Positions 31,661 to 42,716 of a stretch of DNA of 64,000 nt are shown in pieces. The stretch lies in the NCBI GenBank assembly GCA_949825065.1, contig OX463846.1, positions 14,545,046 through 14,609,045 on the forward strand, read 5' to 3'. Positions within the stretch are counted from its first letter, which is position 1. Each line of letters starts with the position of its first letter. A program made the position numbers and the translations under genes. Below the pieces are notes generated by a model. That model did not search any database and was not told where the DNA came from. It saw only the letters and a program-made list of their open reading frames with translations. Source of the DNA: Odontocerum albicorne. Taxonomy: Eukaryota > Arthropoda > Insecta > Trichoptera > Odontoceridae.

Positions 31661-32424
31661 TAAAGATATCCAAATCAGGAGCAAGCCTTAACATTCTGAA
31701 TAATTTAAGATAACAGGATTGTTTGATGTTCTATATGTGTTTGCTAAAGAATGCTTATATAATTTTTATAATAATAGACATATAATTTTTTAGAACATTT
31801 ATAAAACTAAACAATTGATTTTTTTGAAAACTTTTTTTAACAATCACGTGAAAAAAGATAAACAACGAAAATAAAACTATTTCCATTCATTTGATATGAA
31901 AAAGTTAAACAATAAAATTACAACTTAAGTGTTCATTTTTTGTAACAAAATTATAATATAACAATATTAAGTACTCAATTATATATAGAGAGGATACAAA
32001 ATACCTCATCAATAAAGAAGTCGGTTATTTTGTTTGGTGAATGAGTTATTATACTGTGATTACTCCTATAATTATCTACTTATGACTAATAACATTTTAT
32101 AGCATAACATGTACAACTCATAACTTACATTAATTCTTCTATCTTAATTGTTATTAAATTTATTGTTCACTGTCCATACAAAATATTCTATAACTGTTAA
32201 AGATACACTAGTAATGTAATTTGATCAAAATTGAAAAGCTGTGAACTACTGAAATTGTGGGGGGGTAAAAGATTTCAAAACTTTTAGAATAAATTCGGAT
32301 TCAATGCATGCAAGTTTGTTTTTAAATATTTTGTGATAAATGAATATCAAAGAAAAAATATCATTCGATTTTTTACGAAAGCTAAACTAATCTTTAAAAT
32401 AATTTCAACATATTCGAATTGACG
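31661..32424. other. AT-rich stretch, nothing recognised
   Basis: No gene or repeat seen. Confidence 0.5.
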
Positions 32425-32662
32425 ATTCTGAGATACTGAAGAGCGAAGTCAGGAGACATTGTTTTCGATCTCATTAGTCAAACCTTCATGTTTCGAAATA
32501 CTGGAGTAGGCACGCAATTCGCTATTTGTCATTGCACGTGTTTGAAATATAATCCTACACGTGAAGAAGCAACAACACTCGCATACTTGAGTACCACCGA
32601 GAATTGAGCCCGAAATCTCTTGATAGAAGTTAACCGTCTTACCAATTCTGCTACGGAGATCG
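32425..32662 (-). mobile_element. SINE-B copy
   Basis: On the minus strand: a CTCCGTAGCAGAATTGGTAA head, GAGATTTCGGGCTCAATTCT (altered B box), GTGTTGTTGCTTCTTCACGT, ATTGCGTGCCTACTCCAGTA and AATGTCTCCTGACTTCGC. Confidence 0.65.
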
Positions 32663-33294
32663 ACAAAGTCGTTGTTAAAAATACGATTCAGGTAAAAATT
32701 TGTAAAAAATGCTTCTCATGTTAATCGCTTCTGTTTTCTGGCTCCAACTAAAAAATAACTTTTATTACACCAGTATTTTTCGTGCTTCGTCGTTAATTTG
32801 AATTTTCTGCATTTGCAAACAACTCAAGAAAGGGTACGGTAACGCAAGAGTATGTCAAAAAAGTTATCATGCGTAATTTGTCAAAAAAAAGCGAAAAAAG
32901 TTACGACAAATATCCCAAGACGAATTTCCAGAAAGTTGTACATTATCGTGTTCTCAAAAACTTGTAACAATTTTCTTGCAGTGTGTCGCAGGGATGATTA
33001 ATATTCCCTAATTGGATACATTTTGGAAGGTTTAATGGTGACTTTTAGAAGTTCTTTTTTATACATCTCTTCTTTACGTTGAGGATATCAAGCAAATAAG
33101 TTTAGTACATTGTTTTTTTATTTAACAAGAATAAGTATTGATACAAACTATCAGTAGACAGTCTTCTTATTTTGTAAGTTACATAGTTAAAGCCTATTTA
33201 ACTTGTTAAAGAGAGTATCTCTGTATCTAGTAGTACTTACTAGCCATATCCCATTGTTCATTGAAATCATCTTGATTTTAATTTCTGTTTTTAA
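32663..33294. other. AT-rich stretch, nothing recognised
   Basis: No repeat or gene that I can support. Confidence 0.45.
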
Positions 33295-33430
33295 AATAAT
33301 AGATATGACCGAAGTCATAGGTATCCTTATGCCATCGAACACTGGGCAGAAAAAGTGCCTGTGTCGTTTGAGGAGAGAAGCACAGTGCGGGGTTCGAACT
33401 GACGACCTTCCGCACGGAGCAAGAAAACAT
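33295..33430 (-). mobile_element. tRNA-derived SINE, family E, partial
   Basis: Shares GATATGACCGAAGTCATAGG, AGCACAGTGCGGGGTTCGAA and CGACCTTCCGCACGGA with the copy at 11,790-11,935. The tRNA-like head is cut after the anticodon stem. Confidence 0.6.
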
Positions 33431-33857
33431 CGAAACATTAACTTTTTCATTTTATGTTTTTAAAAGTAAACCTTCTGAACGTTACATAAAAAGCAGCGTA
33501 CTAAGTATTACACGGCAAAAATTGTAATTTAAATTTAAAACATGAATATTTTAATAATATTTTGTTTATAACTAAAATAATAAAGAAAAGGTTACAAATT
33601 ATAGATAACATATTATACTTGTTGCATAACTTATAATAAAAAAATATTCAAACTTAAACAAATGATTATATAATTAATTATTATCAGAATATATAATTTA
33701 AAGCAAAATCTGTCTGGAATTCATTGAAAATATAACATGCAGCAACAACATATTAAGAAAGAACCATTTTTGTTTAGACTAATATCTTTTTATATTCGTT
33801 CTTCATATTTATATTTAAAAACAGGTTTTAGAATGGTTTTCACCTACGATCTCTTTA

Positions 33858-34315
33858 ATGTTTTTCCTGTTGGCTGGAAGAGATATAAGCCTCGAAACAA
33901 GAAGACAAGAATCCATTGCGATGTTTCTACTAAAGATTTTTCAATGTTCATTTAACTGCCCAGCGATTCTAGAAGTACTAAGTTTATATGTACCTAATAA
34001 ATATAGCCGTGCAAGGAATCACCCTCTGTTCTACATACCAACTTACAGGACGAATATCATGGATAAACACTCAGTCACGCGTGGTATAGAGATATTGAAC
34101 CAACTGAATGACACTGTTGATATATTATCGGTACCGTCTAGCAGTATGAGAAGAATGCTGGCTGATATTATTCCTAAGGACTAGGCTAACTCTAGAAGCT
34201 GACCCTCTTTGTGTAACAGGAGAAATCCATGCGAAGTGCATAAAAAAAGAAGGGATTGCCATAAGGCAATAAGTCCGCCAGTTGTACTGCTGTACACAAC
34301 GAATGTGAATCAATG
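33858..34315 (+). pseudogene. LINE RT C-terminus and 3' UTR (SINE-A partner)
   Basis: The 108-codon frame ends at 34,184. From about residue 13 it resembles the end of lepidopteran non-LTR reverse transcriptases: ETRRQESIAMFLLKIFQCSF, CPAILEVLSLYVPNKYSRAR, HPLFYIPTYRTNI and SVTRGIEILNQL. The YxDD catalytic core is not present, so the insertion is 5'-truncated. The 3' UTR (34,185-34,315) ends with GGGATTGCCATAAGGCAATA, AGTCCGCCAGTTGTACTG and ACACAACGAATGTG. Apart from small indels this is the tail of SINE-A at 14,340-14,400. This LINE, or a close relative, is the probable source of the reverse transcriptase that moved SINE-A. Confidence 0.75.
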
Positions 34316-34869
34316 ACTTACTAAATAATTATATAATAATTTGCGATTATTTATAACTATGCAAACCTATATATGTAAACTGTGCAACAGTTTATAATGC
34401 GCATATAAATTGTTGCAAGACTGATTCAAGGTTGATTGATTAAAAAAAATGCATTACTCATAATAAAATACCATTAAATAGCAGGTAATAAATATCGTTT
34501 TATAGCATTTCTGACAAGTTAATAAGTCATTCTTCATATGAAAATGGTTTTCATTGAAACATATACATTTCATTTATTTTACTGGCAGTAAATGCTTGAC
34601 ACACTTTTCTTTACTCTTTGAATAAGTTTTTTATTGATATTTCTTATTAAATAATTTTGTTCTTTTTAATTTAAGAAACAGAAAGGAAAAACAAAACAAA
34701 AAGAAAAATAAGATGCCAACAAGCAGACCATAGCATTGTCATGTGTATTTTTCTATGTAGGCATTTGTGACATCTCTGTTAAAGCAAAAATGTTTTTCCA
34801 AAAGTCAATAAAAAAGATGAAATAAAAAAAAAACAAACTTTAGACGATTAAAACCTTTAATTATTTGAA
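34316..34869. other. AT-rich stretch, nothing recognised
   Basis: No gene or shared repeat seen. Confidence 0.45.
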
Positions 34870-35100
34870 CTTGAAAACAAAATCACAATCAAGGACGCGG
34901 CAATAATATGGCTTTTTGTAAATCAAATCTATCTCGCAAAGGACAACCGAAAAATACATGGTCTTTAGTTTCATCATTCAGCCCCACTCGCAGCCGGGAT
35001 TGTCCACAATACCCATTCTGTAAAGGTGACTTGCCACCATGCAGTGGCCCGTCCGCAAACGACACATGATGAACACTTCCATCTTATAATATTAAACCAT
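34870..35100 (-). pseudogene. Non-LTR retrotransposon C-terminal relic
   Basis: Minus-strand frames give LYRMGIVDNPGCEWG, then DETKDHVFFGCPLRDRFDL after a frame change. This is the C-x-C...H...C-type element at the end of many R1/Jockey-like polyproteins (NPxCxCG...DHxxFxCP). Two frames and stops show decay. Confidence 0.65.
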
Positions 35101-35566
35101 GGTTTAAAAGGGATGGATCGTAGGATTGATGTACGAGTATATCTAGAGCCCTTATTTATACCAGATATATGGCATTAAGCAAATTAAATAATCTACAATA
35201 CCCATTCTGAAAATGTGACTAGTTACTACGGGTCAGATGAGCAAAAATTAATTTATTACAAAATATTCAGAAACACTGAACGAACAAACAAAAATAAATT
35301 ATAACAGTTATTTTAACCTAGTAAAAAATCGCGTGAATGTTCCTATTCAAACCAAATTGTTTCACACCCGATATTGAAATGATTCAAGTTCTCACTTAAA
35401 TCAAGGTTTACTGAGGTAATTCATTATTTAAGTTATCGTGTGAAATATTTAGTTATTTATTGAACGGGTATTAATTTTGTAGAATTTCATTTATAACTTA
35501 ATGATTTTCAACAAAAATGTCAAAAAAACTAAACGATACTCTTAGCATATGTATCAGGCATATGAT
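35101..35566. other. AT-rich stretch, nothing recognised
   Basis: Only short AT-rich words. A second short segment, AATCTACAATACCCATTCTG (35,190), echoes CCACAATACCCATTCTGTAA (35,006) of the adjacent LINE relic, so a small piece of it may be duplicated here. Confidence 0.45.
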
Positions 35567-35822
35567 GACCTCCGTAGTCTAGATGGTTAGACGTTTGACT
35601 TACACTCGGGGATTTCGGGTTCAATTCTTGATGGTATCCAAAAAAATAATAATAAAAGGGACCCAGTCTTGTTTCTTCACTGCCCAGTGTTGTTTCTTCA
35701 AGTGTAGTGTTGTCAATATGTGCAATGATAAACTGCAAGTTATGTGTTTAATACAGTGGTTATAAGCCCAAAAGTTCGATTACTGTGACTTAAGATAATA
35801 TTATCTCCCGGACACGCTCTTA
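35567..35822 (+). mobile_element. SINE-B copy, complete head and 3' body
   Basis: GACCTCCGTAGTCTAGATGG (A box), TTTCGGGTTCAATTCTTGAT (B box), an AT-rich spacer, then GTGTTGTCAATATGTGCAAT, AATACAGTGGTTATAAGCCC, AAAAGTTCGATTACTGTGAC and ATAATATTATCTCCCGGACA. It shows the family in plus orientation from head to tail. Confidence 0.75.
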
Positions 35823-36204
35823 AATATGACTAAATTAGTAATTCAGACAAATTGAAGAATATAAGAAGGAGAAAAAGACAGTTTCCTTATTTTCAAGCAT
35901 TTTTGAAAGCCTTGACATTACAGTAACAAGTCTGAAACTTATTTGACGTTTATAATTATAAAGGTTCATTATTTAGTTGATGATATTTATTAAGATAGGA
36001 AAATATAATAATAAAAAAAGTGCTTTTTTTCACAGAAAAGGTTTAACTGAAGGCTTTAAGAAAATGTAAGAAGTTTTGCTGTTAAAAACCAGGGACCTAT
36101 CATAACCATTGGGGCAATAAAGAGCTTTCGTCAATTTAATAAGACATTTTTGTCTTATAATTAATTATTAAAAAAATTAATTTATGCATTTATTAACATA
36201 TACT
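35823..36204. other. AT-rich stretch, nothing recognised
   Basis: No gene or shared repeat seen apart from a TACTCGTA at 36,201. Confidence 0.45.
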
Positions 36205-36390
36205 CGTAGATGCAGGCAATTATCCTCAGTGAAATACAAGCAAAGATCTACTTTACTGGGGACACGACAAATGAAAGGCAATAAACCCACATCCATAAAA
36301 AATGTGTGTCCATATTAAATTACTTGTTGTTTTTTCGCAAATTGTGTATAATTTCTTGCCATGTCTAAATAAAAAATTTAAAAATTGACA
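36205..36390 (+). mobile_element. LINE-like 3' end, family H, short copy
   Basis: TATCCTCAGTGAAATACAAG, CTACTTTACTGGGGACACGA, CAAATGAAAGGCAATAAACC and TTTCTTGCCATGTCTAAATA. 5'-truncated relative to the 13-kb copy. Confidence 0.7.
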
Positions 36391-36439
36391 GAGAAATCTT
36401 TCAATATCTAGATAGGCCATCGTCAACATTATGATGCTA

Positions 36440-36520
36440 AATAATGATAATTATGAAAGTACAACTTATACAGCGCTATTTAGAAGACTCGCACCCTCAT
36501 GGACTTATTTCAAACAGTGA
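36440..36520 (+). repeat. Family D fragment
   Basis: AACTTATACAGCGCTATTTA then GAAGACTCGC matches the start of the copy at 36,893. Confidence 0.45.
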
Positions 36521-36599
36521 CTTAAAAATTATTCCATACATCAATGACAAAATGTGTTTCATTATATAGTCTACTTTCTTGCATTTTCTCATTTTATTT

Positions 36600-36815
36600 T
36601 CTTAATCCACAGTCTTGTGATATTTGCAAATATTTTTTCCCTTTTTTAATGATATGTTTAATTTTTTTCTTTACGAAAACAATCTTTCACCCAGAAATTG
36701 GTACTTATGTGCACAACTCTTTTTTAATTGTTTGGAAGACATTGTCGTATGGCAATTAACTCGTTATTTGTATGTTTTATTGTATAATAAAGTGTCTAAA
36801 TAATAAATAGTTTTT
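36600..36815 (+). mobile_element. LINE 3' end, family G
   Basis: CTTTCACCCAGAAATTGG, TTGTTTGGAAGACATTGTCG, ATGGCAATTAACTCG and TTTGTATGTTTTATTG then TATAATAAAGTGTCTAAATA. AATAAA lies near the terminus. The same order recurs at 44,810-44,945. I associate this layout with lepidopteran LINE tails. Confidence 0.65.
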
Positions 36816-36869
36816 CAAGCTGAATTTGAAATATACATATGAGTGAAGGAGCATTTGGAGGTGAAAGTT

Positions 36870-37165
36870 TACAAACGTAATAATAAAAGGACGATTTATA
36901 CAGCGCTGTTTAGAGAGCAGGCTGACTTCAAGGGCACTCCAATTCAGAATTCAAACCCATTTTATTGTTTAATTAAAAGTATTATATTGTATAATAAATA
37001 TATATGGTATAAATCGAGTTTAATGAACGATAGGAAGGTAGTTGCAGCGGTTATTAGATAAAGAACTTCCCCGCATGTGTAAATGTTAAAAAAAAAGTTT
37101 AGTAAGAAAACCGCAGAAAACTTACCAAGGGAAGACGACCTACAAAGAAACCTTTGTAGATTCTA
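36870..37165 (+). repeat. Family D repeat
   Basis: ATTTATACAGCGCTGTTTAG, AGAGCAGGCT, AGTTGCAGCGGTTATTAG, GAAAACTTACCAAGGGAAGA and ACAAAGAAACCTTTGTAGAT, in the same order as at 9.1-9.4 kb. Non-coding dispersed repeat of unknown class. Confidence 0.6.
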
Positions 37166-37984
37166 AATAAAATATTGCAACAAAAAAATAGATCCATAAC
37201 TTCTACATAGTAGCAAGTTTCCTGATCACATAGGTTGACTTTAAATAATATGTTACATTAAGTGGAGAGAATTCTAATTACGCGTATCGTACGAAAATTG
37301 ATTGAGTCTCGTACAAAGCAATATAAACATAAACAAGAAAAACATTTTCTAAGAATCAATTTATTGTCTCACATGACTGGCGACAGGAGTCCAGGACAAA
37401 AGACATCAATCCTAATTTTGAAAAAGTGTAGCACGAAACGTATACACAACAATGGCATCTCATAACAATATAATATAGCTTTATGTGCAGTGTCATCGTC
37501 AGATCATTTTTATTAGCCACGAATAATACTTAATAACAACATGACGTGAAAGAAAAAAGGAATTAAAAAAAAAACTTCCACACAAGTAAAAGAGAATTGA
37601 AATTACAGTGGATATCAGTTAAGACGGTATTAAAAAAGGACTGATACCAGTTAAAATAGGAATTTTAAATATTTAAAAACTGTTCGTTATTTGTAGTTGT
37701 TTGTATCCGTCTGATTTTGGCATCTTTTGTTTAAGATTATTAACATTTTTCTACTTAAACAAAACACAAAAAAGAACAATTATTAAGGAATATTTCAATA
37801 AAAGTTTAGCCGTTAACTTTGTGGAATTCAATATTAGAATAATGAACAGTAAATTATTTTGTCATTCCACTAATTACATTAATACCTGCCACACGTGTTT
37901 CTACCTAGAAACTGTGTAATCGCGTGTAGCGGAGATTACTGAAATTAGTGGAACAAAATCACGAACTAACCAAGTTATTTATAT
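37166..37984. other. AT-rich stretch, nothing recognised
   Basis: Three open frames of 66-72 codons have no recognisable content. Confidence 0.45.
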
Positions 37985-38320
37985 TCACATACATACCATC
38001 ATGCCATTTCGCTGTCGGGGTAGATAGAAATGCCAGAGTGCCACACGTTCCTATGTCGATACACATCCTTTGCCTCTTTCACATCCATACACCTTCTCAT
38101 TCAACCTCTAGACTTTGTACGTTTTCTTCTTTCAGTATATCATTCCCTTGATCAAACCATATTTCCTTGGTCTTCCTCTCATACGCCTTCAAACCATTTC
38201 AACCTACTCTTATTCATTTTACTAATCACTTCATTCCGTATTCTGTAATTCATTGTCACTATATATATCTCTCTCAGTGTTTTTCCACGTCCACGTTTCA
38301 CTCCCACCACGTAATTTATC
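37985..38320 (-). pseudogene. RT1 C-terminal half to 3' end
   Basis: The minus strand runs from GGGAGTGAAACGTGGACGTG (GSETWTW) through GAATTACAGAATACGGAATG, GGAAGACCAAGGAAATATGG (GRPRK), GAATGATATACTGAAAGAAG (NDILKE) and GATGTGAAAGAGGCAAAGGA to TACCCCGACAGCGAAATGGC and ATGATGGTATGTATGTG. Many frame breaks. It spans both ends of the segment seen piecemeal in other copies. Confidence 0.75.
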
Positions 38321-38419
38321 GTTCAATATTAATTAATGAAGACAATTAAATTATACATATTTTTTTACATTTTGTGATAAATCTTATCTGTTAACATTAA
38401 TGATATATACCATCAAGCA

Positions 38420-38870
38420 ATTTTCATTTTTTTTGGTAGGGAGAGAGGATACAACGTTAAACTTTACTATCACCATAAGTTTGCTTCGGTTCTTCCACAT
38501 GAATTAATCTTCTCATAGAGTTCCTTTCCTAACTCCACACATTTCCTTTATTCAAAATTTCACTAGCTTGGTCTATCGATGCTTTTCTCAGTCGTCTTTT
38601 ACCACAACCTCCAGTCATGTTGGCATAGTAAATTTGTTTAGTCAAACTTTCGTTACCTACCTGTTCAATATGTCAAAACCCATTACATTTTTTTTCTCCT
38701 TACTTAACAAATCAGTGTTAAGATCACATTTATCCTTAATAATCACATTTCTTATTCTATCATCGTCGACAAACCACATATTGTTCTTAGTGTATACACT
38801 TTCACTATATTTAATTGGCTCATTTCATTTATGCCCACGTTTCTCTTCCATACGCCAATGTTGCTACTAA
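38420..38870 (-). pseudogene. RT1 fragment
   Basis: The reverse complement carries GGAAGAGAAACGTGGGCATA (ETW region, near 38,840-38,860), AGAATAAGAAATGTGATTAT, a KRFG/WF-like zone and GGTTGTGGTAAAAGACGACT near 38,600, then TCTATGAGAAGATTAATTCATG. It is more decayed than the neighbour at 37,985-38,320, which has the same orientation. Confidence 0.55.
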
Positions 38871-38900
38871 TACGGTATCGATTACATTTCAAAATTTAAG

Positions 38901-39045
38901 AGATTTCGCTCTCATTTGGTAGAACGCTTGTCTTTCATTCGAGAGTTTTGAGAGTAATTCCTGTTCATATAAAATTAAGGGTTCCAGTCTGATTTTTTAA
39001 TATAAGTATATTTAACATATACCATATATGTTCGGTTGGAGAAAC
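38901..39045 (+). mobile_element. SINE-A copy, decayed
   Basis: AGATTTCGCTCTCATTTGGT (A box), GAGAGTAATTCCTGTTCAT (B box lost), AGGGTTCCAGTCTGATTTTT and TGTTCGGTTGGAGAAAC. Confidence 0.55.
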
Positions 39046-39359
39046 TACCACCAATTACGAAATCCACAACGGATGTGTAATATAACAAAATATAAGCATT
39101 AATGTACACCGTTCATATTTACCTTCAAACACAGAGTTTTTGTAGTTTAAATTATTTAACATACTGCGTGATAATTTTAATCTGAAACCACTTACAATTT
39201 ACATGTACTTAGGAAATTTTCACATCAGATTGTAGTATTTTCATAATTTTTAATATTAATAAATTAGTATTTGTGAAATACTGTATGAAATATGAAAACT
39301 GTATGAAAAAAAATATTGTATGAAAACAAAACAAACTCGTTAAAAATAGAGTTTTTGTT

Positions 39360-39590
39360 ATAACCGTATTCGTTATCGGTAAGTTCCACTGTAAGTCTAT
39401 TTCAATGCCGTCCGTGATATTGTTCGCTACGTTACGTTCGGGAACAATCTCGGGACTCGGTACCAAGAGTTCATTTAGTGTAACTAATTGTTGACAGTTC
39501 TGTCAAGTTGACATTCCGTGATAGCCTGATAGCGGACCCGATACATTATAACAAATGATCCCAAACAAAGTGAGGCCGTCTTCCTAAATT
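39360..39590. promoter_or_regulatory. Complex non-repetitive island (candidate regulatory)
   Basis: Includes GCTACGTTACGTTCGGGAAC and the word ACATTATAACAAATGATCCC (39,543-39,562), which recurs with one mismatch in the island at 40,480-40,760. Confidence 0.3.
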
Positions 39591-39789
39591 GTTGTTTTTT
39601 TTACACAAAATTATTTTTGTTTTTTTTTTCAATTCCTATTTTGTGGTTTAAATATTTGTAAAAAACAAATAAAACGAGAATTGGTTGAATCTTTAGATGA
39701 AACGCTGTATGAAACCTGCATTTAATAAATTAACTCGATTTACTGCTTTAAAAATAAGTATGGAACTTACACAATACAAAATAAATGAC

Positions 39790-40230
39790 GCAGGAGATAA
39801 TTTCTTATGTTTTAATAATCATTTTCAAAACCTCATTCATATTTATCGTACCACCCAAACACTTAAATTTCCTTGTTTCAAAATATCACTAAGTTGATTT
39901 AATTAAACTTTTCTTGGTCTTTCCCTACCGCACCTTCCACTCACATTTGTACTATTTATTTGTTTTGTAAGTCTTTCATCATTCATTCGATTCATAGCCC
40001 AAACCAATATGCCCTTCTTGTCATTGTCATCCCGTGAATTATTCTCAGTGCACGCATTTCTACAGCATTTAATTGGCTTTTTCAGTCTTTACCCACGTCA
40101 ACGTTTTATTCCCATACATTAAAGTTGGTATTCCAATATTGACGTGGACAATAATTTTAGAAAATTTTGACATTGTCAGGTTTGAGTATAAATTGTATAG
40201 CGCTCCTTTGTTTTAGTGTCACATTGACTT
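39790..40230 (-). pseudogene. RT1 fragment
   Basis: The minus strand has AATGTATGGGAATAAAACGT (YGNKTW), GAAAAAGCCAATTAAATGCT, TAGAAATGCGTGCACTGAGA, ATTCACGGGATGACAATGAC, a TGGTTTGGGCTATGAATCGA region (WFGL.I) and GGAAGGTGCGGTAGGGAAAG. It is cut before the 3' terminus and carries several frame breaks. Confidence 0.65.
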
Positions 40231-40324
40231 ACTTAGATTTAAAATTATATGTTATTTAGTAATTTAAGAGCCCCATTTGATTGACTAGGTTTTTTATAAC
40301 TACACGTCGTTAGATAAGCAACGT

Positions 40325-40438
40325 GTTTGAACAAGCCTTAAATGAAAACCATAATAGAACACTTTTTGAAAAATCTGAGGAATCAAACCCGTAACTTCTG
40401 GTTAGGAAAACAGACGTATAATCAACCCTGTTGACTTT
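40325..40438 (-). mobile_element. SINE-A head fragment
   Basis: On the minus strand: GTCAACAGGGTTGATTATAC, CCAGAAGTTACGGGTTTGAT (B box), TCCTCAGATTTTTCAAAAAG and ATGGTTTTCATTTAAGGCTT. Confidence 0.55.
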
Positions 40439-40479
40439 AATATAATTTCAACTAATAAATATTTCTTTCATACAATAAA

Positions 40480-40760
40480 ATTATTTGTTGGATTTCCGTT
40501 GCAAGCGCACGACTTCTAAACAAACTTTCAGTCAACATGTTGTAACATTGTTGTCACCAAACGAATTCTGCGACAGGACATTATAACAAATGGTCCCCGG
40601 CACACAAGGCATACCCTCATTTATTATCCTGGCTAGGTACAATTGAAGGGGACAGGTGTGTCCTGTTCATGTTTGAGGTATCACACACGAAAAATATGTG
40701 TCCCTTTTTTGCTACATGTTATCCTTAATCAATTTTGCGATTGTGAAATGTCTATTATGT
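40480..40760. promoter_or_regulatory. Complex non-repetitive island (candidate regulatory)
   Basis: Contains ACATTATAACAAATGGTCCC (40,579-40,598) and the imperfect palindrome GGGGACAGGTGTGTCCTGTT (near 40,649). Halves like GGACA/TGTCC resemble nuclear-receptor or T-box half sites, but this is only a resemblance. Confidence 0.35.
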
Positions 40761-41189
40761 TGTGTGAAATGATCAGTTTCGTCGATTAAAGAATGATGAC
40801 ACTTTCGATTTTGGTCTTTTTTGTACTCCCTTTTTGAAGATTTATCGTTTATATATGTTTATCTTTAATTTTCTATTTTGACTGCCTTTTCTGAGGGATA
40901 GTATTTATATTGGCTTAAGCCGTCAAATTTTTTACTTGACAACTATTGAATGGAAAAAGTCAACTTTATAAGAACCGAATGGTGCAGAGTAAATATTACA
41001 ATGAAAAGAAAAGTTTAATATCATCTATGATATATCTTATTTAATCCAGAGTATACTTGCTATACAAAATAAGAAAAAATAATAAATTGTATTAAATATA
41101 TTAACGACTTCAGAGTAGTCAGAGTAGTAGTCAATGTCACCATGTTGAACAACAGAGTTAGCATCTGTTTCAAGGCTTTTTTTGTAGAA

Positions 41190-41440
41190 CGCAAGTGACT
41201 GGCAGCCAACTGATAAGCAAGAACTCCCACAAGACCATATCGAGGACTAGTATATTTCGGCGTCGCTCAATCTCCAGGGTTAGGATAGCTATACTCCGAG
41301 ATGACTTTGAAAGATGCACATGCGGAGAAAAGAATACTTTATACAATCTCAACTATCTAGTATGCCCAGCATCGAATGCGTCCAGTTATATACTGGAGAC
41401 TAACAAAGCCCCAATTAATGTGGTTAAATTGTGAGCTGAA
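41190..41440 (+). pseudogene. Possible non-LTR C-terminal zinc-knuckle relic
   Basis: The 79-codon frame (41,195-41,434) holds ISRVRIAILRDDFERCTCGE then NLNYLVCP. That is the RxR...CxCG...H/NxxxxCP arrangement seen at the end of R1/I-like polyproteins. Only this motif supports the call. Confidence 0.5.
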
Positions 41441-42449
41441 GTACTTTAAAGCAGTTTAGATATATCTGACAATATTCAGAAGGTTTAAAAAAAATCGAAG
41501 CAAAATAGTTTATGATTTACGACCATGACAAATATTACAAATTTCTTTAGATAACCATTATAAATACGTCTTGACTACACTTAAAGGGAATTTAGATAAT
41601 ATTGTACCCTACATGAGAAATATCAAAGAAGCTATATATCGGTCAAGTGTGCTAAATGACAACGATAATTATGTTATTCTGCACAATTTACTGAAATTTA
41701 TCCCATAAAGGAGTTTCTAAATACTTCTTAAGTAAAAATACACTTAAAATACTTGAATATTTCTTTCTTTTTCTCGTCAAATCTTTCCCGTCAAATTTAT
41801 TTTCTAATTAAAACTTAAGAGGTATACTGTTATAGTGAACAGGTTCAGTAACACTTTGTTTGATTCAATGTGTGATCTCAGCACTTGATTATGTGTTGAT
41901 TGAAAGTATTATGGCTTGGACATTATTTAATAACGATGAGCATTTAGAACATAAACGGGACATTTTGAAAATAAATGGGACATAATTATAGTGAACATAA
42001 ATATGACGTAATTATAGTTATGCAAAAAAGACCCAACGTACATTTTACCTATTCAGAGATAATTGAGAAAATATATTTAGTATTACTTTGCACGAAATAA
42101 AAAAAAACTTCTGGGCGTTATTAAACCATAAAATATCAATTTAATGGGAGTGATATTTTTTTATATAGGCATGCACGTATATACATGATATTTTTTCAGG
42201 TATAGAATTGATATATGCTTTGATCAATATTTCAATTAAAGCAAAAAAAATGTGTATTGTGGATTACATACTTTTTACGAACATACGTTTAAATGTAGGA
42301 ACGCGTTCATTAAGTATGTTTATTTTCAAAAGGAAAACAATCTTTTATTTGGTTCATATTCCAGTATATTGAAGAAAAACCTTTCCTTCTTCGAATATTT
42401 ACTCTAATTTTCATTCATTCATATGGTAACTTTTCTACATAACAGAATT
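41441..42449. other. AT-rich stretch, nothing recognised
   Basis: No gene or shared repeat seen. Confidence 0.5.
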
Positions 42450-42716
42450 GATGATTCGGACGTATCGAAGATCGTGGCCGGGAGATTTTTTCTTCAGTCC
42501 TATAGAGGGAGCCTTCGAGTTGAGCATTAAATACCACAATAATGGGCCACGGAACTCATGGCTCCACAACGCATGTGTTTGGAATATTACTTCGCGCGTG
42601 AAGATGTAACATCAATCGCACCCGTCTAGCGCGTGGAAGTATTGTTACCAAACAAACTATTTCACCAGACTAGTAGTATCATCAGGAATCAAACCCACAT
42701 CTCCAGAAGTAGGTAA
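42450..42716 (-). mobile_element. SINE-B copy, head truncated
   Basis: On the minus strand: TTCTGGAGATGTGGGTTTGA (B-box region), GTTACATCTTCACGCGCGAA, GAGTTCCGTGGCCCATTATT, GGTATTTAATGCTCAACTCG, AAGGCTCCCTCTATAGGACT and ATCTCCCGGCCACGATCT. Confidence 0.65.
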
